DNA from: Roseivivax lentus
Lineage (GTDB): Bacteria; Pseudomonadota; Alphaproteobacteria; Rhodobacterales; Rhodobacteraceae
Direction of reading: 5' to 3'
Assembly: GCF_900156805.1 (NCBI RefSeq)
Contig: NZ_FTOQ01000012.1
Coordinates: 55,754-119,753, forward strand
Length of the DNA stretch: 64,000 nucleotides
Shown: piece after piece, positions 17,376 to 26,444 of the stretch
Numbering within the stretch: position 1 is the stretch's first letter
Layout: each line of letters begins with the position of its first letter
Position numbers and translations under genes: made by a program
Notes under the pieces: generated by a model
The model's database searches: none
What the model was told of the DNA's origin: nothing
What the model saw: the letters and a program-made list of their open reading frames with translations, nothing else

Positions 17376-17448
17376 GACGTTCCTGCCTGCCGCGCCTGCG
17401 CGCCCTGTCGCCTGCGCCGCGGAGTAAAAATAAATTTGGTGAATTCGT

Positions 17449-17462
17449 ACCACAAAAGTGGT
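17449..17462. promoter_or_regulatory. Inverted repeat between nqrA and the pentaheme cytochrome gene
   Basis: ACCAC (17449-17453), AAAA, GTGGT (17458-17462) is a perfect 14-base inverted repeat in the 126-base divergent intergenic region, which is AT-rich compared with both genes. It is a candidate operator or part of a shared promoter. No regulator gene is adjacent. Confidence 0.4.
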
Positions 17463-17501
17463 TTTCTGGAAGATATTGCATTGATTTTGATGAGGGATAA
17501 A

Positions 17502-18686
17502 ATGGGCATCATTCGACGTCCCGGCCTCGTTTTCTCAGGCCTTTCCGCGTTCGCGACCGCGATTTTTTTGGCAAATTCCGGTTTCGGGCAGGACCCTGCG
17601 CCGGGTGCGGGCGACAGCCCCGACGACGCCACCACCTCCTTCGTTCTGCCGCGGTCCGGGCCGTTCGAGCCCGCCGATATCAGCATCGGCAACGAGGCCG
17701 CGATTGCCGACTGGTTTCGCTCCGCCCATGCCAATGCCGCGTCCGAAGCCTTCAGCCACTGGGACGACGACGGCGAGATCCGCGCGGCCTGCGCCACCTG
17801 CCATTCCGGGGAAGGCTTCCGCGATTTCCATGGTCTCGATGGCAGCGCCGCCGGCGTTGTCGACGGGACGATCGATGTGGGCGGCGTGGTCGATTGCGGG
17901 ACCTGCCACAATGCGGGCCTCGCCGATATCACCGAAATCACCTTTCCAAGCGGGCTCGTCCATCCGGTCACCGGGGTCGAGGCCTCCTGCCTGACCTGTC
18001 ACCAGGGGCGCTCGGCCGGGATCGACGTGGAGGAGGCCATCGCCGATCTGCCGCTGGACGAAGCCAATGCCGAATTGCGGTTCATCAACCCGCATTACGC
18101 GACGGCCGCCGCCACCTGGCTGGGGGGCTACGGCGCGTCGGGCTATCACTACGACGCGCGCGACTATTCCGGTCGGTTCTTCCATGCGCGGCCCGTGGAA
18201 AGCTGCAATTCCTGCCATGAGCCGCATACGCTCGAGGTCTCGCTCGAGCCCTGTCTGACCTGCCATCAGGCCGATCGTTTCGAAGACATCCGCATCGCCC
18301 GGCAAAGCTATGACGGCAGCGGCAACACCACCGTCGGCATTCGCTCCGACATCAATGCCAATGCCGATCGCCTGATGGACATGATCCGCGCCTATACCGA
18401 CGAGGTTGTCGGCGCGCCGGTCATCTATGACGGGAACCGCTACCCCTATTTCTTCTCCGATGCGAACGGCGACGGGGCCATCGACATGGAGGACGGCTCA
18501 CCGGTCCCCTACGGGTCCTGGACACCGAGAAGCCTGCGGACGGCCTTCAACTGGAAGCTGGTGACCACCGATCCCGGGAACTACGCCCACAACCCGGAAT
18601 ACGTTCTGGAATTGCTGTACGATTCCATGGCGGATCTGGGGGAGCCGATGGATATCGACATCGACGAGATCGGCTTGCGTCGCTGA
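17502..18686 (+). CDS. Periplasmic pentaheme cytochrome c
   Basis: A 394-residue exported protein. The start at 17502 (MGIIRRPGLVFSGLSAFATA) has a GAGGG ribosome site five bases upstream and gives a Sec signal peptide ending near residue 30; the longer frame from 17364 lies in the promoter region. Five CxxCH heme motifs occur at residues 97 (CATCH), 132 (CGTCH), 163 (CLTCH), 235 (CNSCH) and 251 (CLTCH). A DANGDGAIDMEDG calcium-loop-like motif lies near residue 325. It resembles multiheme electron carriers of anaerobic or extracellular redox chains. It is divergent from nqrA and may serve as a redox partner; that link is positional only. Confidence 0.88.
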   Translation: MGIIRRPGLVFSGLSAFATAIFLANSGFGQDPAPGAGDSPDDATTSFVLPRSGPFEPADISIGNEAAIADWFRSAHANAASEAFSHWDDDGEIRAACATCHSGEGFRDFHGLDGSAAGVVDGTIDVGGVVDCGTCHNAGLADITEITFPSGLVHPVTGVEASCLTCHQGRSAGIDVEEAIADLPLDEANAELRFINPHYATAAATWLGGYGASGYHYDARDYSGRFFHARPVESCNSCHEPHTLEVSLEPCLTCHQADRFEDIRIARQSYDGSGNTTVGIRSDINANADRLMDMIRAYTDEVVGAPVIYDGNRYPYFFSDANGDGAIDMEDGSPVPYGSWTPRSLRTAFNWKLVTTDPGNYAHNPEYVLELLYDSMADLGEPMDIDIDEIGLRR

Positions 18687-18845
18687 GGTTTGGCATGGCT
18701 GTGCGATGCTTCGGGGCGGTTCTGGCGTTATGACGTTGCCGTCTTGGAGGTGCCTCTGTGGGCACTTCCCGCCGATCAGCGGTCAACCGTCGCGGCCCTG
18801 TGCGAACACCCCTGACGAACCATCCCTAGTGCCAAGGGCAACTAG

Positions 18846-18886
18846 CCCCGGTTTGCGTGCGCCGACGTAGCCGGGGTTTCTTTTTT
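18846..18886 (+). terminator. Rho-independent terminator downstream of the cytochrome gene
   Basis: CCCCGG (18846-18851) pairs with CCGGGG (18871-18876) across a 19-base loop and is followed by TTTCTTTTTT. It lies about 160 bases after the cytochrome stop and marks the left limit of the accessory region. Confidence 0.7.
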
Positions 18887-18910
18887 GGACGGGGTTAGAG
18901 TGGCGACCTT

Positions 18911-19738
18911 TCAACGATCAAGTGCAGCCATCATTTCGTCGAAGGATTCAAGTTCCAAAATGGGATTCGTTTCGCCGATCTGCTTTCCATAGTAGTTGAG
19001 CCATCTATTCCCAAGCAGGTTGACAAAATCACTTAGTTCGTCGTTGACTTCATCATCGCGGTAGAACGGATACCAGCCCGAAAACTCCATCCCATCGGGT
19101 TTAATCCTCGTAGGAATGTTGGGATTCATATACATTACGCTATCGGTGTGTTCGTCGGCGTAATTGTCGCCCATAATCGTTGCCAAGTTGAAAAGCATGG
19201 TTTGGTGCCCGAACAAGGGTTGCTGATCCATAGCAATCAGGATCAGCAGCTTGGTGTCGTCGTTTCCATATGTAGCTTTGGATTTTCGGAGTTGTTTCCG
19301 AGCTTGCTTTATTCGTTGCTCAATTGAGCGCCGCACGCGCTTTCTCATGAGCTTTGCCGCAGCTTCCGGCACGGGTTCATTTCGAAAGAACACCCCCGTA
19401 ACCTCCGAACCTGTGCACCCGGCGTCTATGTAGGCTTGTGTTAACTGCTTAACAGCGTCGGGGCCGGAGTAAATACCTTCCAGTGTTTTCAGTTCCGCAA
19501 TGACGTTGTGTACTTTAAACCAGTAGTCCGCGTTTAACGGCACCTGTGCCTTGTTCTCGATCAAGTCCGAAATCTTTTTGCCGCCAAACTCAGCCACGAA
19601 TGCGTCAAAGGTTTCTTCGACGTGCAGGGGGTCGGGACGTTCCGAAAGTGGCCGCGCTTGTCTGTGCTTCCGGTCGTATTGCTCGATACGTTTGCGCGCT
19701 TTGGCTTTGGAGCGTTTTTGTTTGAACCTTTCGAACAC
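18911..19738 (-). CDS. Hypothetical protein, AT-richer than surroundings
   Basis: A 275-residue protein read from a GTG start at 19738 (MFERFKQKRSKAKARKRIEQ), with AAGGTG-like purines upstream. The first 30 residues are very basic and probably helical. The middle has a lysine/arginine-rich helix (RRSIEQRIKQARKQLRKSKA, residues 136-155 approximately). The C-terminal half is acidic and has GWYPFYRDDEVNDELSD. There is no signal peptide or membrane segment. I do not recognise the family. Base composition is visibly lower in GC than in the genes to its left, and it stands alone between a terminator and a 900-base gene-poor stretch, which fits recent transfer. Confidence 0.7.
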   Translation of the reverse strand: MFERFKQKRSKAKARKRIEQYDRKHRQARPLSERPDPLHVEETFDAFVAEFGGKKISDLIENKAQVPLNADYWFKVHNVIAELKTLEGIYSGPDAVKQLTQAYIDAGCTGSEVTGVFFRNEPVPEAAAKLMRKRVRRSIEQRIKQARKQLRKSKATYGNDDTKLLILIAMDQQPLFGHQTMLFNLATIMGDNYADEHTDSVMYMNPNIPTRIKPDGMEFSGWYPFYRDDEVNDELSDFVNLLGNRWLNYYGKQIGETNPILELESFDEMMAALDR

Positions 19739-20662
19739 GCTTCTTCACCTTCACCATGACGTAAAACCTTATCCTAGCGCCCACTCGAAACGAGAACGAA
19801 CTTTTTTGCGTGGGTTACTGATCGCTGTAAAGCTGCGACATGCGGTCACGCCTTCGTGAGCGAAAGAGGGGCCAGAACACCGCTAACAACCACTGGACAA
19901 GCAAGAGTAGGATGTTAATGGAATTGGTGTTGCGCCAATTTACCCAATAAAATCAAGGTTGATTGGCTCCGGCGGTAGGGGCCGGAGATAAAATCTCAAG
20001 GCACTGAAAAGCCAGCGCTTTTCGGGAGCGACTCCTGTCCGACTCCGCAATGTGACATCATTCGTGCCGTACTTTGTGCCACCTGGCAAGGGTGGACAGG
20101 GCGACCCGGCCTCGCAGCATCCGACGATGTGCCCGCCGCGAAGGTCTTCTGCCTGCGCGACTGGGTCGAAGAGATCCGCTCATCCAGATCCAAAGAGCTG
20201 TCCAGCGATCCGCTCGGGTCGTCCGTTCCGCGCATCCTCGTCCACTCCGCAGCTGCCGCGACGAAGAAGAACCCTCTTCTCAATACCATGTGGAGACCGG
20301 TCTTTTCTGCCCCTTTAAGGTGAATGCGAATCTTGCGTTCTTCTTTTCCCACCGGCAGTGTGCGGGGTGGAGGCCAGAGCAAAAAATGACTGTTATTGAA
20401 GAGTTGCCGGACTTACTTGGTATTGATCGCGAGACATTTCCGCGACACGCATACCGAATATGCCGTGATGTTTTCTTTCATATCTTATCGGCTGTCAGGC
20501 AATGCCCGACGGTCGATAGATCTCGGTCCGCAAGAGCCTCCTTAACCTTTTCGTCGCGGCGCCACCACGGCCACGCAATGGCGATCGCGTTCACGTTGAG
20601 GCTCAATTGAAGTTGTCAGTCTGCTGCTGGGAATTCGCGCCGGGGAGCGGTGGGCGGACGAG
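19739..20662. other. Gene-poor stretch with a possible IS remnant
   Basis: Several ORFs overlap here but none has a convincing start, composition or family match. On the minus strand, from an ATG at 20235, the reading MRGTDDPSGSLDSSLDLDER resembles the degenerate opening of IS5-type transposases (usually MRG-D-..-LFSYVDLE-R), after which similarity fades. I therefore treat about 20160-20235 as a doubtful transposase relic. The rest holds mixed AT-rich sequence and no clear tRNA, promoter or repeat that I can support. Confidence 0.35.
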
Positions 20663-21856
20663 ATGAAGTTTCTCCATGTCGCAGATCTCCACCTCGACTC
20701 TCCCCTCCGGACGCAGGCGGCGCGCGATAGCGCCATGGGCGCCCACTTGCGGGCAGCCTCGCGACAGGTGCTGGCACGTCTCGTTGATGCGGCTCTATCC
20801 GAGGGCGTGGATGCCGTGCTCTTTGCCGGTGACACGTTCGACAGCGACGTAGCGGATGTGGCAAGCCGGGCGGCGCTGGCCACGGAGTTGTCCCGCCTTT
20901 CGCGCAGCGGAATCCCGGCGGTGCTGATCCAGGGCAATCACGACGCTCTGCTTGATCTCGACCGCTACGGACCGGTTTCGGATGCGCTGACCGTGCTAAC
21001 GCCGGAGGCTCCCACAATCCGTATCGGAGATGCCTGCATCCACGGCATGGGGTTCACGGCCAAACACATGGCCGAAAGCCTGCTACCCCGCTACCCGCAG
21101 CCCGACCCAGGACGCTGGAACATCGGTCTGATGCATACTTCGCTGGACGGCGCCGCCGGCCACGACCCATACGCGCCCTGCGCGCTGGCCGACCTGATCG
21201 GTCATGGCTACGATTATTGGGCACTCGGCCACATCCACAAGCGCGCCGTCCACGAGGCAGAAGGAACCCTGGTCGTCATGCCGGGCATTCCACAGGGCCG
21301 CAGCATTCGGGAGAGGGATGGCGGCTCGGCGACTTTGGTGGAGATTGACCTGCAGGGCGTCCGGGCACGCGAGATACGCCTGGAGCTGCTGCGTTTCACG
21401 GAGGTGCTGGTGGACTTCACGGGCGTCGCGGACCAGGCCGGGCGCGACGCGCGGCTGCGCATGGCGCTGGAAGCGATGGCGGGCGACGATGTGATGATCG
21501 CGGCGCGTCTGGACGCTGCGGGCAGCCCAGCCGAATTGGGCGATCCGCGCATGCTGGAAGCGCAGGCGCGAGAGGCGGCGGAGACCATGGCGGGCGTCTT
21601 TGTTGACCGCGTGAGGCTACGCCCGGCAAATCAAGCGCTGGACGCCGAGCTGGCCGAGGATCTGGCCTCGCTCATGCGCGCCGATGCTGCCACGCCCGGG
21701 TTCCGAGACGAAGTGCTGGCACACCTGGAAGAGCTCCGTTCTGCCCTGCCAGCCGAGTTACGCCACGTCCTCGCGGACGATCGGATCGATGAGTTGATAG
21801 AGATGGGCGTGGAGACGATGGCATTGCGCCTCGCTACGGGGAGATCAGAGCATTGA
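20663..21856 (+). CDS. YhaO-like DNA repair exonuclease (SbcD-type metallophosphoesterase)
   Basis: A 397-residue calcineurin-type phosphoesterase. The metal ligands are in order: HVADLHLDSPL (residues 5-15), FAGDTFDS, IQGNHDALLD, LMHTSLDG and GHIHKR. This is the SbcD/Mre11 active site. The remaining C-terminal part (about 250-397) is helical and matches the YhaO extension. It forms the nuclease half of an SbcCD-like complex with the next gene, whose TTG start overlaps its stop by four bases. The pair acts on DNA ends or structured DNA in the cytoplasm. It sits at the left of the accessory island and reads towards the IS remnants. Confidence 0.9.
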   Translation: MKFLHVADLHLDSPLRTQAARDSAMGAHLRAASRQVLARLVDAALSEGVDAVLFAGDTFDSDVADVASRAALATELSRLSRSGIPAVLIQGNHDALLDLDRYGPVSDALTVLTPEAPTIRIGDACIHGMGFTAKHMAESLLPRYPQPDPGRWNIGLMHTSLDGAAGHDPYAPCALADLIGHGYDYWALGHIHKRAVHEAEGTLVVMPGIPQGRSIRERDGGSATLVEIDLQGVRAREIRLELLRFTEVLVDFTGVADQAGRDARLRMALEAMAGDDVMIAARLDAAGSPAELGDPRMLEAQAREAAETMAGVFVDRVRLRPANQALDAELAEDLASLMRADAATPGFRDEVLAHLEELRSALPAELRHVLADDRIDELIEMGVETMALRLATGRSEH

Positions 21857-24800
21857 GGCTGCGCCATCTCGACCTGATCCGATACGGTCGTTTCACTGAC
21901 CACCGACTGGACTTTGGTCCCGGCGGCAGCGAGACCGATGTCACCATCGTCTACGGCGAGAACGAGGCCGGCAAGAGCACGGCCTTTTCGGCTTGGCTTG
22001 ACCTGCTGTTCGGATTGCCGTTGCAGCATCCGTACGATTTTGTTCACGCGCGCAAGGACCTCATGGTCGGGGCCACTCTTGACACGGAAGAGGGGCCGCT
22101 GACGCTGCGCCGGACAGGCCAGCGGCAGGGGTCGTTGACAGATGAGAATGGCCGGGCGATTGACGAGCGACGGCTGTCGCTGCTGCTCCACGGCCTCGAC
22201 CGGGACGGCTATCGCACGCGCTTTTCGCTCGACGACGACGTGCTCCGCCAGGGCGGGGAGGAGATCGCGCGCGCGAAGGGCGACCTCGGCCAACTGCTCC
22301 ACGCCGGATCCACGGGATTGTCGGGGTTCGCCGACCTGTTGAAACAGGCCGAGGAAGAAATCGAGGCGTTCCACAAGCCGCGCGGGCGTTCCACCATCCT
22401 CGCGGATGGGCGCAACCGGCTGAAGGAGATCGACGCAGCGCTGGCCGAGGCGCGGCTGGACCCCCGGCGGTTTGAAGCGTTGCGACGGGAGGTCGAGAGC
22501 GCGGAGCAGGCCTGTCGCGAGGCCACAGCCTTCCGCGACGAGGCCAAACGCCAATTCGCCCTGCGGGAGGCCGCCGATCATCGCCGTGACCTTGCTCGTC
22601 GGATCGACGAGGCACGAGCGGCTCTCGCGGGCTATCCCGACGGACCCGCCCTGCCTGAGGACGCGATGACGCGGGTGAGCGTGGCTGTGGATCGGACCGT
22701 AAAGGCCCAGGAGGAGAAGGCGGAGGCCGAAGCCACGATAGAGCAAGCCGAAGAACTGCTCTCCGAGCTCAAGCCGGATCCCGAGGGCATCTCCATCGGC
22801 GAGATGCTGGCTGGTCTGGAAGAGGCCGAGTTCGATGACGGCGAGTCGCTCGTCGCCCGCGCCAGCCTTGCCGATGCCGATCTCGGCCGACGCCGTGAGG
22901 AGCGGGACAATGCCCGGACGGAGGCCGGTCGGCTTGCCGCTGCGCTCGCCGGAGATGGTGCAGATCCGGGCGCGATCGTCCTGCCCCGCGAGGTGCGCAA
23001 TGGCATACGCGAAGCGGCGCAGGACGTCCGCGAGACCGCCCGGGCCCGCGACCAGGCCCAAGAAGCCTTGGACGACGCGCGCGCCGAACTCGGCGAGGTG
23101 GAGGAAATGCCGGAGGGCGCCGAGACGCTGGCCGATGCGCTGGACGCTCTGGATGCTCTGCCGGAGAATCCCGAGGCGCTGACTGGCGATCTTCGAGAAT
23201 GTGAGACGAAGGCGCGCCGTGCCGCGGCCGGACTGCCACCCAATTGGCGTACGCTGGCGGATGCAGGATTGCCCGCCGCCGCCGAATTGCGCGAGGCGGA
23301 ACGAAATCTGAAAGCCGAGGATGACAAGGTTGCCGCTGCCGAGGAAAAACTGCGGATGGCACAGGAGAAGCTTGCGGAGCTTGACGCCGCGCTTGATGGT
23401 GAACGGTTGGCCTTGTCCGTTGTCTCCGATGACGAAATCGCCGCCACGCGTGCCGAACGCGAGCGGCTCTGGTCCGCACACAGGTCCGCGCTTCAGCAGG
23501 ATACGGCCGATGCTTTTGAGGCGGCCATGCGTGAAGACGACGATGCGCGTGGCCGCCATGCAACGAGTGCCGAAGGACGTGTGCGGCTCGCCCGGATGAA
23601 TGCCGATCGTATGATGAACGCGGCCGATGCTGAACGGCGCGAGACCGACCTCGGATCCGCTCGGGAAAGGCGCATCGCCCCTACGGAAGTCGTGAAGCGG
23701 CTCGCCATGCGGCTCGGGCTCGACGCGGACATCGTTCCCTCTGCTTTTGGAGAACGGCTTGAAGCAATGAAGACGGCGCTGGACGCGGCGCTCTCGGCAG
23801 AGCAGGCGATGCAAGATCTGCACGCCGCGCGAAAGTCAAGGTCAGAGGCCGAGGAAGCGGTCATCGATGCAGCTTCAGGGATCTCGGTCGATACGTCAGA
23901 AAGGCACGATACCGTTGCTGCCGCCCGGCGTCTTCACAAGGAACTGGAAGAGCGCCGGGCCCGCATCGCCAGTCGGTTGGAAGCTGAGAAGCTGGTCCGC
24001 GGGTTCGAGGCGCAGAAAAAGACGAAAGAGAAAGGCCATGCCGTTGCCGAGGCAGCCTATGCGGCGCGGGTTGCCGACTTATGGTGCGCGGACATGGGCG
24101 TTGAAGAGGTCCTTCGGATCTCCGATGGCCTTGCCGAGCTGGCAGAGCTGTACAGTAAGGCGCGAGACCTTGATCGGCGTGTTGGCCGACTGGAAGCGGC
24201 CTTGACCGCGTTTGACACTCGAGCCTGCGCGCTGCGAGACAGTCTCGGGCTGCGCAATCGCAGCACTGTGGATGAGACCTTGCGTCTCGCACGGGACCGC
24301 GCCGGAAAAGCCATCGAGGTCGCCCGAAAGATCGAAGAGGCCCGCAAGGCGCGTAATGAAGCCGAAGCGGAGCGCAATCGTCAAGCCCGCCTGGCGGAGC
24401 GGTCCGCAGAAGTGATCGCTGCCGTCTTCGAGGGGCAGGAGATCGCTTCTGGGGACGACCCGCTGGTTGCCCTGCGCCGCCTTCTGGAACGGGATGGGCT
24501 GCGCGCCGAGATCGCCGAGCTGGACGCAGTGCGCGCCAGGACCGCCGAGGGGTTCGACGCCGAGGCGCTCTCCGCCGAGGAGGCCGACACCGACCCGGTC
24601 CGAACAGACACACTGCGCGAGGCCGTGTCGGAGGCCGAAGGGACGCGCGACGAGGCTGTCGGACGCCGCGGAGAGGCGCGGCAAGAGCTGAACTCTGCGC
24701 TCGGCACCGGCGGTGGCGTCCATCAAGGGCAAGCGCGTGCGACGCTTATGGAAGAACTGCATGAGGCCGCGCGCCGTGCCGCGGAAACCCGGATCGGCTT

Positions 24801-25245
24801 GATGGCAGCCTCGGGTGCACTGCGCCGTCTGCGGGAAGATCGCCGTGGGTCCATGCTCAACGCGGCCGAACAGGCATTTGCGCGTATGACCGGGGGCGAG
24901 TGGCCGCGTCTCGAGGCGCAGCCGGCGGGGGCAGGCGAGCGGCTCGTCGGCATCAGGAGCGGACAACGGATTACAGCCGACGCCATGTCCACCGGAACGC
25001 GCGGCCAGCTTTATCTGGCGCTGCGCGTGGCGGGACATGCGGATTTCGTCACCCGCTACGGACCGCTTCCGTTTTTGACGGATGACATTCTCGAAACTTT
25101 TGACGATACGCGCGCGGCGGCAGCCCTTTCGCTGACCTCCGAGATGGGGCGCACGGGACAGGCAATCATGTTCACGCACCATCGCCATCTGGTCGATCTG
25201 GCACGCACGGTTATCCCAGAGCTTCATGTGGTGGATTTGGGATAA
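21853..25245 (+). CDS. YhaN-like SMC/SbcC-type AAA ATPase
   Basis: A 1130-residue ATPase started by TTG at 21853 (MRLRHLDLIRYGRFTDH), translationally coupled to the YhaO-like gene. Walker A is YGENEAGKST with Lys41. Between about residues 160 and 960 there are long Glu/Ala/Arg-rich heptad coiled coils. The C-terminal head has a degenerate signature MSTGTRGQLYLALR and a Walker B/D-loop FLTDDILETFDDTRA, then FTHHRHLVDLA. The globular-coil-globular layout is that of SbcC/Rad50 relatives. With its partner it should form an ATP-regulated nuclease for DNA ends. Length matches YhaN family members. Confidence 0.9.
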   Translation: MRLRHLDLIRYGRFTDHRLDFGPGGSETDVTIVYGENEAGKSTAFSAWLDLLFGLPLQHPYDFVHARKDLMVGATLDTEEGPLTLRRTGQRQGSLTDENGRAIDERRLSLLLHGLDRDGYRTRFSLDDDVLRQGGEEIARAKGDLGQLLHAGSTGLSGFADLLKQAEEEIEAFHKPRGRSTILADGRNRLKEIDAALAEARLDPRRFEALRREVESAEQACREATAFRDEAKRQFALREAADHRRDLARRIDEARAALAGYPDGPALPEDAMTRVSVAVDRTVKAQEEKAEAEATIEQAEELLSELKPDPEGISIGEMLAGLEEAEFDDGESLVARASLADADLGRRREERDNARTEAGRLAAALAGDGADPGAIVLPREVRNGIREAAQDVRETARARDQAQEALDDARAELGEVEEMPEGAETLADALDALDALPENPEALTGDLRECETKARRAAAGLPPNWRTLADAGLPAAAELREAERNLKAEDDKVAAAEEKLRMAQEKLAELDAALDGERLALSVVSDDEIAATRAERERLWSAHRSALQQDTADAFEAAMREDDDARGRHATSAEGRVRLARMNADRMMNAADAERRETDLGSARERRIAPTEVVKRLAMRLGLDADIVPSAFGERLEAMKTALDAALSAEQAMQDLHAARKSRSEAEEAVIDAASGISVDTSERHDTVAAARRLHKELEERRARIASRLEAEKLVRGFEAQKKTKEKGHAVAEAAYAARVADLWCADMGVEEVLRISDGLAELAELYSKARDLDRRVGRLEAALTAFDTRACALRDSLGLRNRSTVDETLRLARDRAGKAIEVARKIEEARKARNEAEAERNRQARLAERSAEVIAAVFEGQEIASGDDPLVALRRLLERDGLRAEIAELDAVRARTAEGFDAEALSAEEADTDPVRTDTLREAVSEAEGTRDEAVGRRGEARQELNSALGTGGGVHQGQARATLMEELHEAARRAAETRIGLMAASGALRRLREDRRGSMLNAAEQAFARMTGGEWPRLEAQPAGAGERLVGIRSGQRITADAMSTGTRGQLYLALRVAGHADFVTRYGPLPFLTDDILETFDDTRAAAALSLTSEMGRTGQAIMFTHHRHLVDLARTVIPELHVVDLG

Positions 25246-25261
25246 TGGCGGGCTCGCATTC

Positions 25262-26405
25262 AGGCGGCCGAAGGTCCGGGATCGGTCAGCGGAGAACGAA
25301 GCAGATAAGATCCGGTTCACCTCCGCGATCCTGCCCCGATGGGCGCGGCGCTCAGATGTCGGTGAAGCGTCGCCCGGCTGACCCGCCAATGGTGACAGAC
25401 CCGAACCAGACTGTAGCGGCGCTTCGCGGAGATCGACAAGGTCCGGCTCATCGCTTTTAACTCCCGCTCCCTGCCGTCCGTCGATCGGCTGCCGAGCGAC
25501 GCGGTCCCAGCCTCCAGAAAGCTGTCCCGCCACGCGCTCAGGTCGGCGGCGGTGACGCCGATCTCCCGGCTGACCAGGTCCAGGTCGTCATCGAGCAGAA
25601 TGCGCAGCACGGCCTCCTGCTTTCTCCTCGCTGACATGCGCCGCTTGCGCGGCGCGGCGGGCTTGCCGTCGTCTGCGTGATAGGCGCGCTCCGTCAAGCC
25701 CGCTTTGGTGCCTCGTTCCTCTGTAATGACTCCTCCTCGACGGAGCCGCTATCGCCCAAATCATTGTCTCAGAAAACCGTACACCGGGGGACAATCTACT
25801 TGTCGACCTCAAGGGGCGCGGCCTGACCTGCGCTCAGGAAATCGCTGTCGGCGACGGTGCGCTCGGGTTCTGGAAGGCACTCGACGAGGTATTCTCCAGC
25901 AACAGGCACCAACGCTGCTGGGTTCACAAGACTTCTAACGTGCTGAACAAGGTCCCCAAGTCCCTCCAGCCCGCAGTCAAACCCGACCTGCGCAAGATCT
26001 GGCAGGCTGAGACCCGTGCCGCCGCCGAGGCCGCGCTGGATGTCTTCGTCGAGAAATACGGCGAAAAATATCAGAAGGCGGCAACCTGCCTGACCAAGGA
26101 CCGCGAGGCTCTGTCGGCGTTCTATGATTTCCCTGCCGAGCATTGGGACCATCTGCGAACCTCGAACCCGATCGAGAGCGTGTTCGCCGCCGTCAGGCAT
26201 CGCACGGTTCGCACGAAAAGTGCGCTATCCCAGAAGACGGCTCGGCTGATGGTCTACAAACTCGTGCAAGCCGCCGCGAAAGGTTGGCGTGGCCTGAAGG
26301 GTGCCAACGGTGATCGAAGGCGTCAAATTCACCGACGGCGTCGTCGACGCCAAGAACCGCGCCGCCTGATCAAAGCGCGACACCCAAATTCAGGCATAGC
26401 TCTCA
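25262..26405 (+). mobile_element. IS256-family transposase remnant, split and frameshifted
   Basis: Two collinear plus-strand pieces of one transposase are visible. At about 25274-25347 the reading VRDRSAENEADKIRF..LPRWARRS matches the N-terminal part of IS256 transposases. From 25796 the reading LVDLKGRGLTCAQEIAVGDG through RCWVHKTSNVLNKVPKS and HLRTSNPIESVFAAVRHRT gives the catalytic C-terminal half, with the final Glu of the DDE triad. A small deletion near 26305 shifts the frame, and the true C-terminus (VIEGVKFTDGVVDAKNRAA) ends at TGA 26369. The two pieces are separated by an IS3-type remnant, and roughly 90 residues between them are lost. It is inactive. It ends about 40 bases from the giant ATPase gene. 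Confidence 0.82.
25352..25790 (-). mobile_element. IS3-family remnant inserted in the IS256 relic
   Basis: Reading leftward, 25697 to about 25420 encodes RKRRMSARRKQEAVLRILL and LVSREIGVTAADLSAWRDSF, the helix-turn-helix OrfA of an IS3-type element. After ERELKAM the sequence jumps to RRYSLVRVCHHWRVSRATLH, which looks like the start of OrfB, so the middle has been deleted. Outside OrfA the leftward sequence begins TGTACGGTTTTCTGAGACAA near 25783, which looks like a terminal repeat. The fragment interrupts the IS256 transposase exactly, so the IS3 element inserted second and then decayed. Confidence 0.7.
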
Positions 26406-26444
26406 TGTTCTGCGGCCGAATATGGAAGACGGAGATTTCAGTGT

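Noticed and set aside
20030..20120. Possible tRNA-derived attachment site left of the YhaO gene
   Set aside because: The CGACTCC and GACTCCGC pattern suggested a tRNA 3' end at first, but no T-loop GGTTC or acceptor pairing can be drawn.
21631..23823. 730-codon minus-strand ORF opposite YhaN
   Set aside because: Antisense to a coiled-coil ATPase; Arg/Gly/Leu-rich with no family features.
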